DNA from: Flavobacterium sp. CF136
GTDB taxonomy: Bacteria; Bacteroidota; Bacteroidia; Flavobacteriales; Flavobacteriaceae
Length of the DNA stretch: 64,000 bases
Reading direction: 5' to 3'
Assembly (NCBI RefSeq): GCF_000282055.1
Contig: NZ_AKJZ01000020.1
Location: 1 to 64,000, forward strand
Shown: piece after piece, positions 26,467-34,883 of the stretch
Layout of the letters: every line of letters begins with the position of its first letter
Numbering within the stretch: the stretch's first letter is position 1
The notes under the pieces: generated by a model
Told to the model about the DNA's origin: nothing
What the model saw: only the letters and a program-made list of their open reading frames with translations
Databases searched by the model: none
Made by a program: the position numbers and the translations under genes

Positions 26467-26547
26467 TTATAAATAGCTGCTGCAGCAACATGGTATTTTC
26501 ATGAGCAGGCATTGCATCATCGTATTTGTATTTCTATTTGATCTCAT
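26467..26547 (-). CDS. Leader peptide 2, Cys/Met-rich (26 residues)
   Basis: The frame runs from ATG at 26547 to TAA at 26467-26469, 92 bases before the dehydrogenase ATG. It begins M-R-S-N, has Met-Met at residues 10-11, Met at 16 and a Cys-Cys-Cys-Ser-Ser run at 20-24. A weak bulged hairpin with arms AAGCACTTTGT and ACAAAAGGGCTT plus TTTT follows directly. Composition, size and location suit a translational sensor of cysteine or methionine supply. It could be chance, but a second such frame lies upstream. Confidence 0.5.
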   Translation of the reverse strand: MRSNRNTNTMMQCLLMKIPCCCSSYL

Positions 26548-26570
26548 TTGTTTAATTTTTTATTATTTCT

Positions 26571-26612
26571 AAAAAAAGCCTTTCATGTTTTATGAAAGGC
26601 TAAAAAAAAAAA
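26571..26612 (-). terminator. Hairpin terminator/attenuator between the two leader frames
   Basis: A perfect 10-bp stem AGCCTTTCAT/ATGAAAGGCT (26577-26586 with 26592-26601) has a 5-base loop. On the minus strand it is followed by seven U and preceded by a long U run. It lies 30 bases after leader frame 1 and before leader frame 2, so it would cut the transcript before the dehydrogenase gene. Confidence 0.8.
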
Positions 26613-26634
26613 ATAACTAACAAGTATTTCTCTA

Positions 26635-26721
26635 TTAACGCCATTTCATTACATAGCTCATCATGCAACACATTGTGAAGCTGCACATGACCTGAATAAT
26701 ATTTTGACTATAGTTTCTCAT
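26635..26721 (-). CDS. Leader peptide 1, Cys/Met-rich (28 residues)
   Basis: The frame runs from ATG at 26721 to TAA at 26635-26637. It begins M-R-N-Y, has Met-Cys at 12-13, Met-Cys-Cys-Met-Met at 17-21 and Met at 25: 6 Met and 3 Cys among 28 residues. A TAGATTTG promoter box ends nine bases before the ATG, so the peptide is the first thing translated. A strong terminator hairpin follows. This is the classic layout of a leader-peptide attenuator. Confidence 0.6.
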   Translation of the reverse strand: MRNYSQNIIQVMCSFTMCCMMSYVMKWR

Positions 26722-26729
26722 TGTTGTTG

Positions 26730-26737
26730 CAAATCTA
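26730..26737 (-). promoter_or_regulatory. TAGATTTG -7 box of the leader transcript
   Basis: A perfect TAnnTTTG box reads toward the dehydrogenase. A TTG lies upstream (26752-26754) but with a spacing of only 14 bases, shorter than usual. The predicted start of transcription is within a few bases of leader ATG 26721. Confidence 0.55.
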
Positions 26738-26843
26738 TAAATAAATTTTTACAAACTCTATAGAATTAGTAGAATTTATTTAAAAGAATTTTAGATAAAT
26801 TTAAAAAGAACCTGAAAATTAAACATTTAAGAGATAAAAAAAA

Positions 26844-27698
26844 TTATTTAAATTGTGAAAAAACAATAAAAATAATGGCTGTTAGGGCAAAAAAGATTCC
26901 TAAAAAGTTAATTTTGGATAATTTTTCTTTAAAAAAAATCAACCCGACAAGACTTCCCAAAATAATAACACCTAAATTCATTCCGGCAAAAACAGTTGAC
27001 GGATTTTCTGAAAAGGCTTTATGTGCTTTAAGGTAAAATAAAATATTTCCGAAATTACAAAGTCCCACCAAAGCGCCAAAAAGGAAATTCCTATAATTTA
27101 ATTTTGCGTTTTTTATTATACTTTCATAAACGACAACAAGTAAAGAAACTGCCAAAGCAATAGCAAAAACTACAAACAAGGAAGTTGTATAAGGCAAAGC
27201 TGTATAAAGCGCAATCTGTTTAAAAAGTATATCGATAACTCCAAAGCCAATCAAAACAACTGCCGGATAAATCCATTTATTCTGATGATTATTCGAAGGT
27301 TTCTTTAAAATGAATAAAAATGCTAAAAAACCAATTGACAGTCCAATAATCTTGTACCAATTAAATTCTTCTTTAAAAATAAGCCAGGCAGCCAATATCG
27401 GAATAAACAGTGATAATCTTTGGGCTGCATCGGTTTTTACAATTCCCATATGTTTAATGGAAGCCACCAAAAACAGAAAAATCACAGGCAATAAAACACC
27501 GATAAACAGATAAATATTCCATGGAGCGTTTGAATCGATTTCTGCAAGATTTGGTTTGAAAATAAAATAACAAAGCGTAAGGGCAAACACATAATTTGAA
27601 GCAACAATTTGAGTTGGATTACAATTATAGTGACGGGTTATTTTAAAAATTACTCCTACAGTTACGCTACAAATAATGCTTAGAATCAGAAACAACAT
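26844..27698 (-). CDS. EamA/DMT-family transporter
   Basis: A 284-residue inner-membrane protein with about ten membrane helices arranged as two EamA repeats (1-138 and 146-284). Repeat ends show the typical LSLFIPILAAWLIFKEEFNWYKIIGLSIGFLAFLFI and GVIILGSLVGLIFFKEKLSKINFLGI patterns with a conserved Lys-Glu-(Glu/Lys). DMT proteins export metabolites such as amino acids or nucleotide sugars; the substrate is unknown. It lies upstream of the dehydrogenase leader, and transcription probably does not continue through the terminator at 26571. Confidence 0.9.
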   Translation of the reverse strand: MLFLILSIICSVTVGVIFKITRHYNCNPTQIVASNYVFALTLCYFIFKPNLAEIDSNAPWNIYLFIGVLLPVIFLFLVASIKHMGIVKTDAAQRLSLFIPILAAWLIFKEEFNWYKIIGLSIGFLAFLFILKKPSNNHQNKWIYPAVVLIGFGVIDILFKQIALYTALPYTTSLFVVFAIALAVSLLVVVYESIIKNAKLNYRNFLFGALVGLCNFGNILFYLKAHKAFSENPSTVFAGMNLGVIILGSLVGLIFFKEKLSKINFLGIFFALTAIIFIVFSQFK

Positions 27699-27720
27699 AA
27701 AAAAAATATTTTTTTAACCT

Positions 27721-27897
27721 CTTGGGTGAAATTATTAAAAACGTCAGTTCGAGTGTTTTTTGTGTAGTAAAACGGAACAAAAAATGTATCGAGAACCGTT
27801 TTTAATGAAATTTTTCTTGTTCTCGATACGATTTTCTATCGAAAATCACTCGAACTGACGAAAAATTGTCATCAAAAACTAATTTCATTTCACCAAC
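27721..27897. repeat. Long palindromic interspersed element, copy B
   Basis: A near copy of the element at 10988-11161 in the opposite orientation. It shares CGTCAGTTCGAGTGTTTTTT, ACGGAACAAAAAATGTATCG, the GTTCTCGATAC arms and the CACTCGAACTGACG arm. Ends are CTTGGGTGAAATTA and TAATTTCATTTCACCAA. It fills the gap between the two transporter genes. Confidence 0.9.
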
Positions 27898-27934
27898 AGC
27901 TATTTTAAATGTAAAAATAAGATTTAAATATCAT

Positions 27935-27975
27935 TCAAAAAAAGCCCGGACAGAGTAATGAAACCTTCCGGGCAA
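27935..27975 (-). terminator. Rho-independent terminator
   Basis: Stem GCCCGGA/TCCGGGC with a 16-base loop; on the minus strand it is followed by a run of T. It lies about 20 bases after the stop of the RarD-like gene. Confidence 0.85.
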
Positions 27976-27995
27976 TTTTTATAATCTCGGTTATT

Positions 27996-28898
27996 TTAGC
28001 AGATGCTTCTTTTTTGTTTCATTCCAAAAAAATGGTGTGTATTAAAAACCAGTACAGCCATAAAAATAATACTATAGGCTAAAATCTGTAATGGTGTTAT
28101 TTTTTCTTTATACACAACATTAGCCAGCACAAAAGCAATCATCGGATTAATATTCAATAACATCCCAACTGTAGAAGAATTGATTCCGGAAAGCGCGTAT
28201 AAATTTAAAAATAACGGAATGATAGTAAAGAATACAGCTATGGTTTCTATACAAAAATAAAATTTAAAATCGGTTGGAACAGGTCCGCTGTAAGCTGAAT
28301 AAAAAGGCAATAAAAACAAGGCAGACAAAGTAATATGAAAGGTAAGGACAATAAATTTATCAAACCCTTTATTGACACGCTGACTTACTAAATAACAGGC
28401 ATAAGTAAATCCTATAATTATACTAAAAAACATATCCATAATATCGGCATACGATAACAACAAACAGCCCGAAATGCTCATCCCTACAGCCAGCCATTGT
28501 GTTTTTGTCAATTTTTCTTTTAAAATAAAATACGCTAATAAAGTGGTTAAAATGGGACAAACCAAATACGCCAATGAAGTTGCTTTTACGCTAACATGAT
28601 TCATTACATAAATAAATGTAAACCAGTTTGCCATCAAAAAGAAACTGCCGCCAATATTTAATAAAATGGTTTTCTTTTTTTCAGAAACAGGTAAGGATCT
28701 GAAAGTTTCAATTGTTTCTTTTATCCTTTTTCGTTTGAAAGCAAAAGCAATAAGCAGCATTAAAAAACTACAGCTAAAAACACGGTAGAATAAAATATCC
28801 AAAGAAGGATATTCATGAATTGGTTTCAGCACAAGGCTAAAAAAACCCCAAATAACGTATGCAGTAATGGCGGCTATGTAATATTTTGTAGTTTTCAC
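27996..28898 (-). CDS. EamA-family transporter, RarD-like
   Basis: A 300-residue, ten-helix inner-membrane transporter. The N-terminal YIAAITAYVIWGFFSLVLKPI and FYRVFSCSFLMLLIAFAF are typical of the RarD branch of EamA proteins. Repeat-end motifs are ILTTLLAYFILKEKLTKTQW and AFVLANVVYKEKITPLQIL. It is divergent from the MocR-type regulator at 29076, and such pairs commonly mean that the regulator controls the transporter. The export substrate is likely an amino acid or vitamin-like compound, by inference only. Confidence 0.88.
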   Translation of the reverse strand: MKTTKYYIAAITAYVIWGFFSLVLKPIHEYPSLDILFYRVFSCSFLMLLIAFAFKRKRIKETIETFRSLPVSEKKKTILLNIGGSFFLMANWFTFIYVMNHVSVKATSLAYLVCPILTTLLAYFILKEKLTKTQWLAVGMSISGCLLLSYADIMDMFFSIIIGFTYACYLVSQRVNKGFDKFIVLTFHITLSALFLLPFYSAYSGPVPTDFKFYFCIETIAVFFTIIPLFLNLYALSGINSSTVGMLLNINPMIAFVLANVVYKEKITPLQILAYSIIFMAVLVFNTHHFFGMKQKRSIC

Positions 28899-29075
28899 AG
28901 GTTTTTTTTTATTTATTTCTGATGAAGCAAATTTCTTAAAAATAAAACAGCAATACAGATACAGTTTTTGTAAATTGCACCATAACAGTTTTTTTTAATC
29001 GCCATGATTCCAAATCACAACTGAAATGAAGAATGACGATACCATGTTCTATCAAAAAGCAAATATTATCTTCAC

Positions 29076-30494
29076 ATGAAAAATTCAAATTACTTATACC
29101 TGCAATTTGCCGACAGAATTGAAAAGCAGATAAAATCCGGCATTCTGAGTGTTGGAGATAAGTTACCATCTATTCGTGAAGTTTGTGCTGAAACAGGCTA
29201 CAGCATGAGCACAGTAAGTAAGGCATATTACGAAATTGAAAGCCGTTCTTTGATCGAATCAAGGCCTCAATCCGGTTATTATGTGAGTAATATTTCATCA
29301 AGACCTCTTGCACAGTGCTCGTCGAGCAGTCCGGTTTTAAGCGTTGACAATATAGAGCGCGAAGATTTAATTGATCTGGTGTATGGTGATATGAGGGCGA
29401 AAGATGTTACAATGCTTTCGCTGGGATTTCCGTCAAACGAACTCTTGCCTATCGCAAAACTGAATAAAGGAATGATTCAGGCAATGCGATCGTTACCCAA
29501 TAGCGGAACGAGTTATGAAGACATACAGGGAAATCTTAATTTACGAAAAGAAATTGCACGCTGGTCGTTTACTTGGGGAGGTTCTCCAACGGAAGAAGAT
29601 ATTATAACAACTCCCGGTTGTGTAAGTGCCATATCGCACTGCCTCATGACTCTGACCAAACCCGGGGACACTATAATTACAGAAAGCCCGGTTTATTTTG
29701 GCGTTTTACAATTGGCCAAATCTTTAGGTTTATATGTTATGGAATTACCAACAAATATGACGACCGGAATAGAATTAGACGCCGTAAAAAAAGCGATTTC
29801 GACCGGAAAAGTAAAAGCTTGCGTATTGATGAGTAATTTCAGTAATCCCTCAGGGAGCATGATGCCAAACGAACATAAAAAAGAAATTGTCCGGTTAATG
29901 GAATTCCATAATATCCCACTTATTGAAGATGATATTCATGGTGATTTGTATTTTGGTTCCAGCCGTCCGACCAATTGCAAAACGTATGATGAAAGCGGAA
30001 TTGTGCTTTGCTGCAGTTCGGTTTCTAAAACTTTGGCTCCCGGATATCGTGTAGGCTGGGTTTTACCGGGAAAATTTAAAAAAGAAATCCTGCGTACTAA
30101 ATTATATCATACTATCTCCTCGCCTACTATTACACATGAAGTTGTGGGTGATTTTCTTAAAAATGGCCGATATGAAAATCATCTCCGCAAAATTCGCCAG
30201 ATACTGAATCATAATTGCAATAATTACATCAATACTATTTTGGAATCTTTTCCGAAGGGAACGAAAGTGAGTCAGCCACAAGGCGGATTTTTTCTTTGGG
30301 TTGAACTTGATAAAAAAATCGACACAGCCGATTTTTATCATTTGGCCATGAAACATCATATAAGTATTGCACCCGGAAGGATTTTCTCTTTTCAAAATCA
30401 ATTTTCGAATTGTATGCGATTAAGCTTTGGCCTGCCCTGGACGAATGAATTGAGACAATCAATACAAACCTTGGGAAAATTAATTGATTCATAG
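29076..30494 (+). CDS. MocR/PdxR-type regulator (GntR HTH plus aminotransferase domain)
   Basis: This 472-residue fusion has a GntR winged helix at residues 1-75 (GDKLPSIREVCAETGYSMSTVSKAYYEIES). A fold-type I aminotransferase domain occupies about 100-472. The PLP lysine is in CCSSVSKTLAPGYRVGWVLPG, and the Asp-rich IPLIEDDIHGDLYFG precedes it. MocR proteins bind PLP or an amino-acid aldimine and control nearby transport or vitamin B6 genes. The divergent EamA gene 177 bases away is the likely target. The last codons of this gene are duplicated downstream (30636-30726). Confidence 0.92.
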   Translation: MKNSNYLYLQFADRIEKQIKSGILSVGDKLPSIREVCAETGYSMSTVSKAYYEIESRSLIESRPQSGYYVSNISSRPLAQCSSSSPVLSVDNIEREDLIDLVYGDMRAKDVTMLSLGFPSNELLPIAKLNKGMIQAMRSLPNSGTSYEDIQGNLNLRKEIARWSFTWGGSPTEEDIITTPGCVSAISHCLMTLTKPGDTIITESPVYFGVLQLAKSLGLYVMELPTNMTTGIELDAVKKAISTGKVKACVLMSNFSNPSGSMMPNEHKKEIVRLMEFHNIPLIEDDIHGDLYFGSSRPTNCKTYDESGIVLCCSSVSKTLAPGYRVGWVLPGKFKKEILRTKLYHTISSPTITHEVVGDFLKNGRYENHLRKIRQILNHNCNNYINTILESFPKGTKVSQPQGGFFLWVELDKKIDTADFYHLAMKHHISIAPGRIFSFQNQFSNCMRLSFGLPWTNELRQSIQTLGKLIDS

Positions 30495-30564
30495 CTAAAC
30501 TATGAACTGAAACTCCATAGATTAGTTTTTTACAGACTGAAAGCCTGCAGTTAAAATGCTACCA
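30473..30564 (+). repeat. Direct repeat copy 1, including the end of the MocR gene
   Basis: GGGAAAATTAATTGATTCAT through TTAAAATGCTACCAC is repeated with about 80-85% identity at 30636-30726. The copy contains the last seven codons and the stop of the regulator gene. Confidence 0.8.
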
Positions 30565-30635
30565 CAAATTGCAGAAATTTTCACAAATTATTTGGTCTGC
30601 CGTGAATATAATGAATTAAGGCGGTTTACATATTA

Positions 30636-30726
30636 GGGAAATTACTTGATTTATAGCTAACTATGAACTGAAGCTTCCATAGATTGGTTTTTGCAGATTA
30701 AAAACCTGTACTGTTAAAATGTTACC
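30636..30726 (+). repeat. Direct repeat copy 2 (gene-tail duplication)
   Basis: GGGAAATTACTTGATTTATA then GCTAACTATGAACTGAAGCT matches 30473-30564, including the equivalent of the regulator stop codon. The copy is non-coding because no frame leads into it. Confidence 0.8.
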
Positions 30727-30830
30727 ACGAATTAATTTGTGAAAATTTGTGTAATTTGTGGTAAAAATATTTCAGAAACTAGAATTAAATATACTAAAGT
30801 GAAATACTTTAACTTTTTTCTGCAAGCAAT

Positions 30831-30871
30831 AAAAAAAACCAGACAACGTAAATAACAAACGTTGTCTGGTT
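30831..30871 (-). terminator. Rho-independent terminator
   Basis: A perfect 12-bp stem AACCAGACAACG/CGTTGTCTGGTT; on the minus strand it is followed by a long T run. It ends the bestrophin transcript. Confidence 0.9.
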
Positions 30872-30894
30872 AACAATTATAAAACCAAAATTAA

Positions 30895-31842
30895 CTATAA
30901 AATAAAATAAGCGTTTTTTTCCACTTTTTGAGGTTCTTCTTTCAAATCAAATTCATTTAAAATATCAAACTCGCTTTGATACTCATTCAGCATCTGCTTG
31001 ATGTTTTTTTCGATTGTTTTTGCAATAGCCGTAACGGGTGTATCTGTTGGTCTGTTTTCGAAAGGATCCTGCAAATGAATCGCCATTCTTTCAATTAAAA
31101 AGAAAGCTGCCGCAATTGCTGTAATCAACGGAATAGCGAACCAGCTTAATACACTGGTCAGTCCGAATGGCAGTAAAAAGATAAACAAACACAATGTCAA
31201 TCTGATATACATGCTATATGTCGTTGGAAAAATAGTATTCTTAATTCTTTCGCATTTACCCATTTCATCACACAGCCTTGATAATGTATTATCGATTTCG
31301 ACCTGTTGGTACATGTTAATTCGCTTATCATTTTTAGCATTTCTAAGATCACGTGCGTGCAGCATTAAAATTGCATTTGGCACATTTTGGTGATTTTTTA
31401 TAAATCGGATTTCTTCCTCACTTACCAAGCCACTTAGCGGTTTTATGGCATCTTTATTTCTAAGCGACTGTCCTAAACTATAACACCATGCAATTTGTCT
31501 TTTGGCAAAATTTTCTTTGAATTCGCTTGCTTCAACAGAAAAATCAGGATCTTTATAAAATGTCAGCATCTGACGGATTAATGTTCTTGAATCATTTACA
31601 ACTGCTCCCCATACAATTCTTGCTTCCCACCATCTGTCATAAGCCTGATTTGATTTAAAAGCCAACAAAAGAGAGATAATTGTTCCAATCATTGTTGGAA
31701 TCGCAATTGGAATATCTACAGGCAAGTTAATGAAATAGTGATGAAAAATTTCAAATAATATCGTATAAGCCAATACCAGAACAATTTCTACCTTAATTTT
31801 CCCAAGAACATATTTCATTGGAATTCTTTTCTTTAACAGCAT
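30895..31842 (-). CDS. Bestrophin-family ion channel
   Basis: A 315-residue membrane protein of the bacterial bestrophin (YneE/UPF0187) family. Characteristic segments are PTMIGTIISLLLAFKSNQAYDRWWEARIVWGAVVNDSRTL (about 47-86, quoted here only by its ends) and the C-terminal DPFENRPTDTPVTAIAKTIE. Bacterial members form pentameric channels; Klebsiella KpBest conducts cations and eukaryotic members conduct chloride. Two hydrophobic pairs near 18-65 and 205-245 fit four membrane helices. It is probably co-transcribed with the USP-like gene 43 bases upstream. Confidence 0.92.
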   Translation of the reverse strand: MLLKKRIPMKYVLGKIKVEIVLVLAYTILFEIFHHYFINLPVDIPIAIPTMIGTIISLLLAFKSNQAYDRWWEARIVWGAVVNDSRTLIRQMLTFYKDPDFSVEASEFKENFAKRQIAWCYSLGQSLRNKDAIKPLSGLVSEEEIRFIKNHQNVPNAILMLHARDLRNAKNDKRINMYQQVEIDNTLSRLCDEMGKCERIKNTIFPTTYSMYIRLTLCLFIFLLPFGLTSVLSWFAIPLITAIAAAFFLIERMAIHLQDPFENRPTDTPVTAIAKTIEKNIKQMLNEYQSEFDILNEFDLKEEPQKVEKNAYFIL

Positions 31843-31885
31843 ATTTTTCGTTTTAAATTAAACCTTATTTTTTTGAAGATTTGAT

Positions 31886-32608
31886 TTATACCAGCTCTTC
31901 GTACAACGACAGAACCGGAAGTCCTAATCGTTCATTAATATTTTCTTTTTTTGTTTTTTTGAATTTGATTTTTTCGCCTTTACGGGTTTCAACCAACAAA
32001 TCGATGTCATATTTCGAAATCGCTTCTGATAAGTATGGAGCAAATTCTTCAAAATTATTTTCAAAATTGGCAGTTTGGCTCACAATTTCAAATGAAAAGT
32101 TTTGGCTTAAAAACTCCTGAACATCTTTAACATGCATATTAGCCCTGCTATTTTCGATATAAAGTGCTTTATTGAAATCGTCTTTAAATTTTTCGTTTCC
32201 TAAATGTAGAATAGGGCATTTTTGATTCCCTGCTAATTTTACCAAATGTTGATGAATACGTTTGGTTTCACGTTTATACGAAGGAGTCAGAACAACCAAT
32301 TTTACATCAAAAGCATCGATGATACCTTTAAAAACAGCTGATGAAAGTCCGTATTGGTTGTGTATTTTTATTTTACAATTCGAAGTCTTGTCAATAATAT
32401 CTTTACAGCTATCAAGAACTTCTTCCTGACTTGTGGTAAGACTGACTTTCATTTCTCGTAAAAATTGTGAAGAAGAAAAGGTGTCAGGAGTATCTGAAAC
32501 CATCATTAGGATAATTTCACAATTTGTGTTTTTTGCCTGATAAACAGCAGATTTTACCGCACTGATTGTATCTTTTTCTAAAGTCGTTGGTATAAGGAAA
32601 TTTTTCAT
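31886..32608 (-). CDS. Universal-stress-protein-like protein
   Basis: A 240-residue protein with a first USP-like alpha/beta unit (MKNFLIPTTLEKDTISAVKSAVYQAKN ... VKLVVLTPSYKRE). A second, degenerate unit has DIDLLVETRKGEKIKFKKTK. The nucleotide-binding GxxGx9G(S/T) pattern of ATP-binding USPs is not evident, so nucleotide binding is doubtful. It sits between the histidine kinase gene and the bestrophin gene on the same strand. The order suggests a stress or ion-homeostasis cluster. Confidence 0.75.
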   Translation of the reverse strand: MKNFLIPTTLEKDTISAVKSAVYQAKNTNCEIILMMVSDTPDTFSSSQFLREMKVSLTTSQEEVLDSCKDIIDKTSNCKIKIHNQYGLSSAVFKGIIDAFDVKLVVLTPSYKRETKRIHQHLVKLAGNQKCPILHLGNEKFKDDFNKALYIENSRANMHVKDVQEFLSQNFSFEIVSQTANFENNFEEFAPYLSEAISKYDIDLLVETRKGEKIKFKKTKKENINERLGLPVLSLYEELV

Positions 32609-32685
32609 AATGTATAATTATTAGTTTATACATGCAAAATAACTTCCTGTAAATTAGAAGGGCCTTAATGTAAAATTAGAATTTC

Positions 32686-34089
32686 CTAAGATTCAACATT
32701 AGAATTTTTAATGTTAGGATTTTTGATATTGGCTTTCTTAAAAAGAATAGTTACGATGGTTCCCTTATTTTGTTCCGATTGTACTTGTAATTCCCCGTCA
32801 TGCATACGGATAATTTTTGAAGCCAATGGGAGTCCTAAACCGTAGCCAATATATTTAGTTGCAATTTTCCCCCTGAAAAAAGGTTCATATAAATGTGGAA
32901 TGTCTTCAGGAGGAATACCGATTCCGATATCATTAATAGAAATTTTGATAACTTCCTGATTCGCAGAAAGCGTTACAAAAACTTCGTTATTATCTGAATA
33001 TTTTACTCCGTTTGTAATAATATTATTGATCGCCAATTCTAATAAAGGTTTATTGCACGGAATCAATAACAAATTAGAATCTTTAGGAGCAAAATTAAGT
33101 TTTATGCTCACGCGGTTATCCGGATAAATTTTATCAATATCTGATTTTACTTCAAGTAATATTTCATCAATTCTCGCAATATCAAGCACTTGTTTTTTTC
33201 CATCGTAACCCGTTTGAGTCAGTTTTAATAAACTTTCGGTAAGATTACCCAGCTTTGATGCCTGACTATAAATATTTTCTAAAGATTGTATGTATTCTGA
33301 AACCGGCCTTTCTTTCAAAAGCATAATTTCAGACTCTGCAATAATAGTCGTGATTGGAGTTTTTAATTCATGGGAAGCATTGTTTATAAAATTGGCCTGA
33401 ATTTCAAACGAAGTTTCCAAACGATCCAGCATATCATTAAAAGTAGCTGTAAGATCTGAAATCTCATCCGAATTTTTTACTTCAGGCAATCTGTTATGCA
33501 GGTTCGAAGCACTGATCCGGTTTACCTCTTTTGTAATTCTCGCAACCGGATTGATAACGCGTTTTGCTAAAAACCGGCCTAAAAAGAAAGCCAAAAGTAT
33601 AAATGCAATTCCTCCAAAAAACAATATTTTTACAATATAAACAGTCGTTGTTTTTCCTCTTCGATCACGTGCACCAACAATTACAATATATTTTTGATTG
33701 TTTTCTGTAAAAACCTGACCTAAATAATACTTGCTGTTAATTTCAAAATAGTCTTTTCCAGTCGTCAGAACATTTGAATAAAACTGATTGGGTAAATTTA
33801 ATTTAGTATTATAATCAAAGCTATTGGAGCTATTTATTTTTAGAACATATTCTTCTTCTTCAATAAGTTCTTCCAGTCCATTTTTTTTTAGATTACTATA
33901 ATATTTTATTTTTTCGGGATCTTCCTGAAAATGAATGGAAGCTACAATTTTTGCTCTGTCTTCTAATCGTTTTAAGAAATGATACCTGTTATTTTCCCGA
34001 AACAATACAAAAACTATTATACACAATAATAGCGTACTGAAACTTGAAAGTGCAACATAAGTAAAAGTGATTTTTTTTCTTATATCCAT
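32686..34089 (-). CDS. Sensor histidine kinase with HAMP domain
   Basis: This 467-residue membrane kinase has N-terminal helix about 7-28, a periplasmic sensor of about 120 residues and a second helix about 155-175. A HAMP domain follows (KRVINPVARITKEVNRIS). The HisKA box is FINNASHELKTPITTI with the phosphoacceptor His, and the HATPase domain has N, D-x-G and G boxes (NNIITNGVKYSD, DIGIGIPPEDIPHL, GYGLGLPLASKI). It ends with an unusual Asn/Lys/Ile repeat tail (ANIKNPNIKNSNVES). It lies one base after its response regulator. The signal is unknown. Confidence 0.94.
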   Translation of the reverse strand: MDIRKKITFTYVALSSFSTLLLCIIVFVLFRENNRYHFLKRLEDRAKIVASIHFQEDPEKIKYYSNLKKNGLEELIEEEEYVLKINSSNSFDYNTKLNLPNQFYSNVLTTGKDYFEINSKYYLGQVFTENNQKYIVIVGARDRRGKTTTVYIVKILFFGGIAFILLAFFLGRFLAKRVINPVARITKEVNRISASNLHNRLPEVKNSDEISDLTATFNDMLDRLETSFEIQANFINNASHELKTPITTIIAESEIMLLKERPVSEYIQSLENIYSQASKLGNLTESLLKLTQTGYDGKKQVLDIARIDEILLEVKSDIDKIYPDNRVSIKLNFAPKDSNLLLIPCNKPLLELAINNIITNGVKYSDNNEVFVTLSANQEVIKISINDIGIGIPPEDIPHLYEPFFRGKIATKYIGYGLGLPLASKIIRMHDGELQVQSEQNKGTIVTILFKKANIKNPNIKNSNVES

Positions 34090-34090
34090 T

Positions 34091-34765
34091 TTATGGCTTT
34101 ATAACATAACCTAAACCTTTCATCGTATGAATAAGTTTAGTCTTAAAAGGTTTGTCTATTTTTTTTCTTAAATAGGTAATATAAACATCCACAACATTGG
34201 TGTTCATATCAAAATTTATATCCCAGACATTATCCAAAATCTGGTCCCTTGATACTATATGTTCTTTATTTTTAGCCAGATAATAGAGTAATTTAAACTC
34301 TTTGGCTGTCAAAACAATAGATTCCCCTTCCCTTTTTACTGTTTTGGTTCGTCCGTTAATTTCTAAATCGCTAATTGTTATGATATCTGTTTTTTCAACA
34401 TCCTGATGGGCTCTCCTGTACAAAGCATTTATCCTTGCTTCAAGTTCACCAAATTTAAAAGGCTTAACCAAATAATCATCAGCTCCTGAATTAAGTCCGG
34501 TTACAATATTTTCTGATGTTCCAAGGGCTGTCAAAAGCAAAACAGGTACAAAATTCCTGCCCGCACGCAATCTTCTGCAAATTTCAATCCCGTTTATATC
34601 AGGCAGCATTACATCTAAAACAACTACATCGAAATTATAATCGTGAAGCATCTCCAAAGCAGTAGTACCATCAAGTGCTACACTTACTTCATTGTTATTT
34701 TCCGCCAATCCTTTTCGCAAAATGGATAAGAGATTAGGTTCGTCTTCAACTATGAGTAATTTCAT
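34091..34765 (-). CDS. OmpR-family response regulator
   Basis: The 224-residue product has a receiver domain (1-120) with acidic pocket EDEPN, the phosphorylated Asp in VVVLDVMLPDING (about residue 51) and the switch Lys in YLVKPF. A winged-helix DNA-binding domain occupies 128-224 (LTAKEFKLLYYLAKNKEHIVSRDQIL ... VDVYITYLRKKID). It is the first gene of the operon and forms a pair with the downstream kinase. This type often governs metal or envelope-stress genes in Bacteroidetes. A good promoter lies just upstream (34786-34814). Confidence 0.95.
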   Translation of the reverse strand: MKLLIVEDEPNLLSILRKGLAENNNEVSVALDGTTALEMLHDYNFDVVVLDVMLPDINGIEICRRLRAGRNFVPVLLLTALGTSENIVTGLNSGADDYLVKPFKFGELEARINALYRRAHQDVEKTDIITISDLEINGRTKTVKREGESIVLTAKEFKLLYYLAKNKEHIVSRDQILDNVWDINFDMNTNVVDVYITYLRKKIDKPFKTKLIHTMKGLGYVIKP

Positions 34766-34785
34766 ATTAATAAATGTATGATTAA

Positions 34786-34814
34786 CAAAAATAACAATTG
34801 AATCGAAAATACAA
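34786..34814 (-). promoter_or_regulatory. Promoter TTG-N18-TATTTTTG
   Basis: On the minus strand a TTG (34812-34814) and TATTTTTG (34786-34793) are separated by 18 bases, matching the flavobacterial consensus. The start of the response regulator gene is about 20 bases downstream. Confidence 0.65.
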
Positions 34815-34883
34815 ATTACATATAAGGAGAATTATGATTTAATTATGAACCTGAGTTCAGATTATTAAAAAGAAGGTTTTGAG

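Larger units (their letters stand above)
30495..30894. other. Intergenic region with duplicated gene tail
   Basis: No gene was found. The region holds the rest of direct repeat copy 1, a degenerate palindrome phrase near 30565-30600, direct repeat copy 2 (30636-30726), a CCACGAATTAATTTGTG palindrome fragment (about 30725-30770) and the terminator of the convergent bestrophin gene. Confidence 0.7.
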
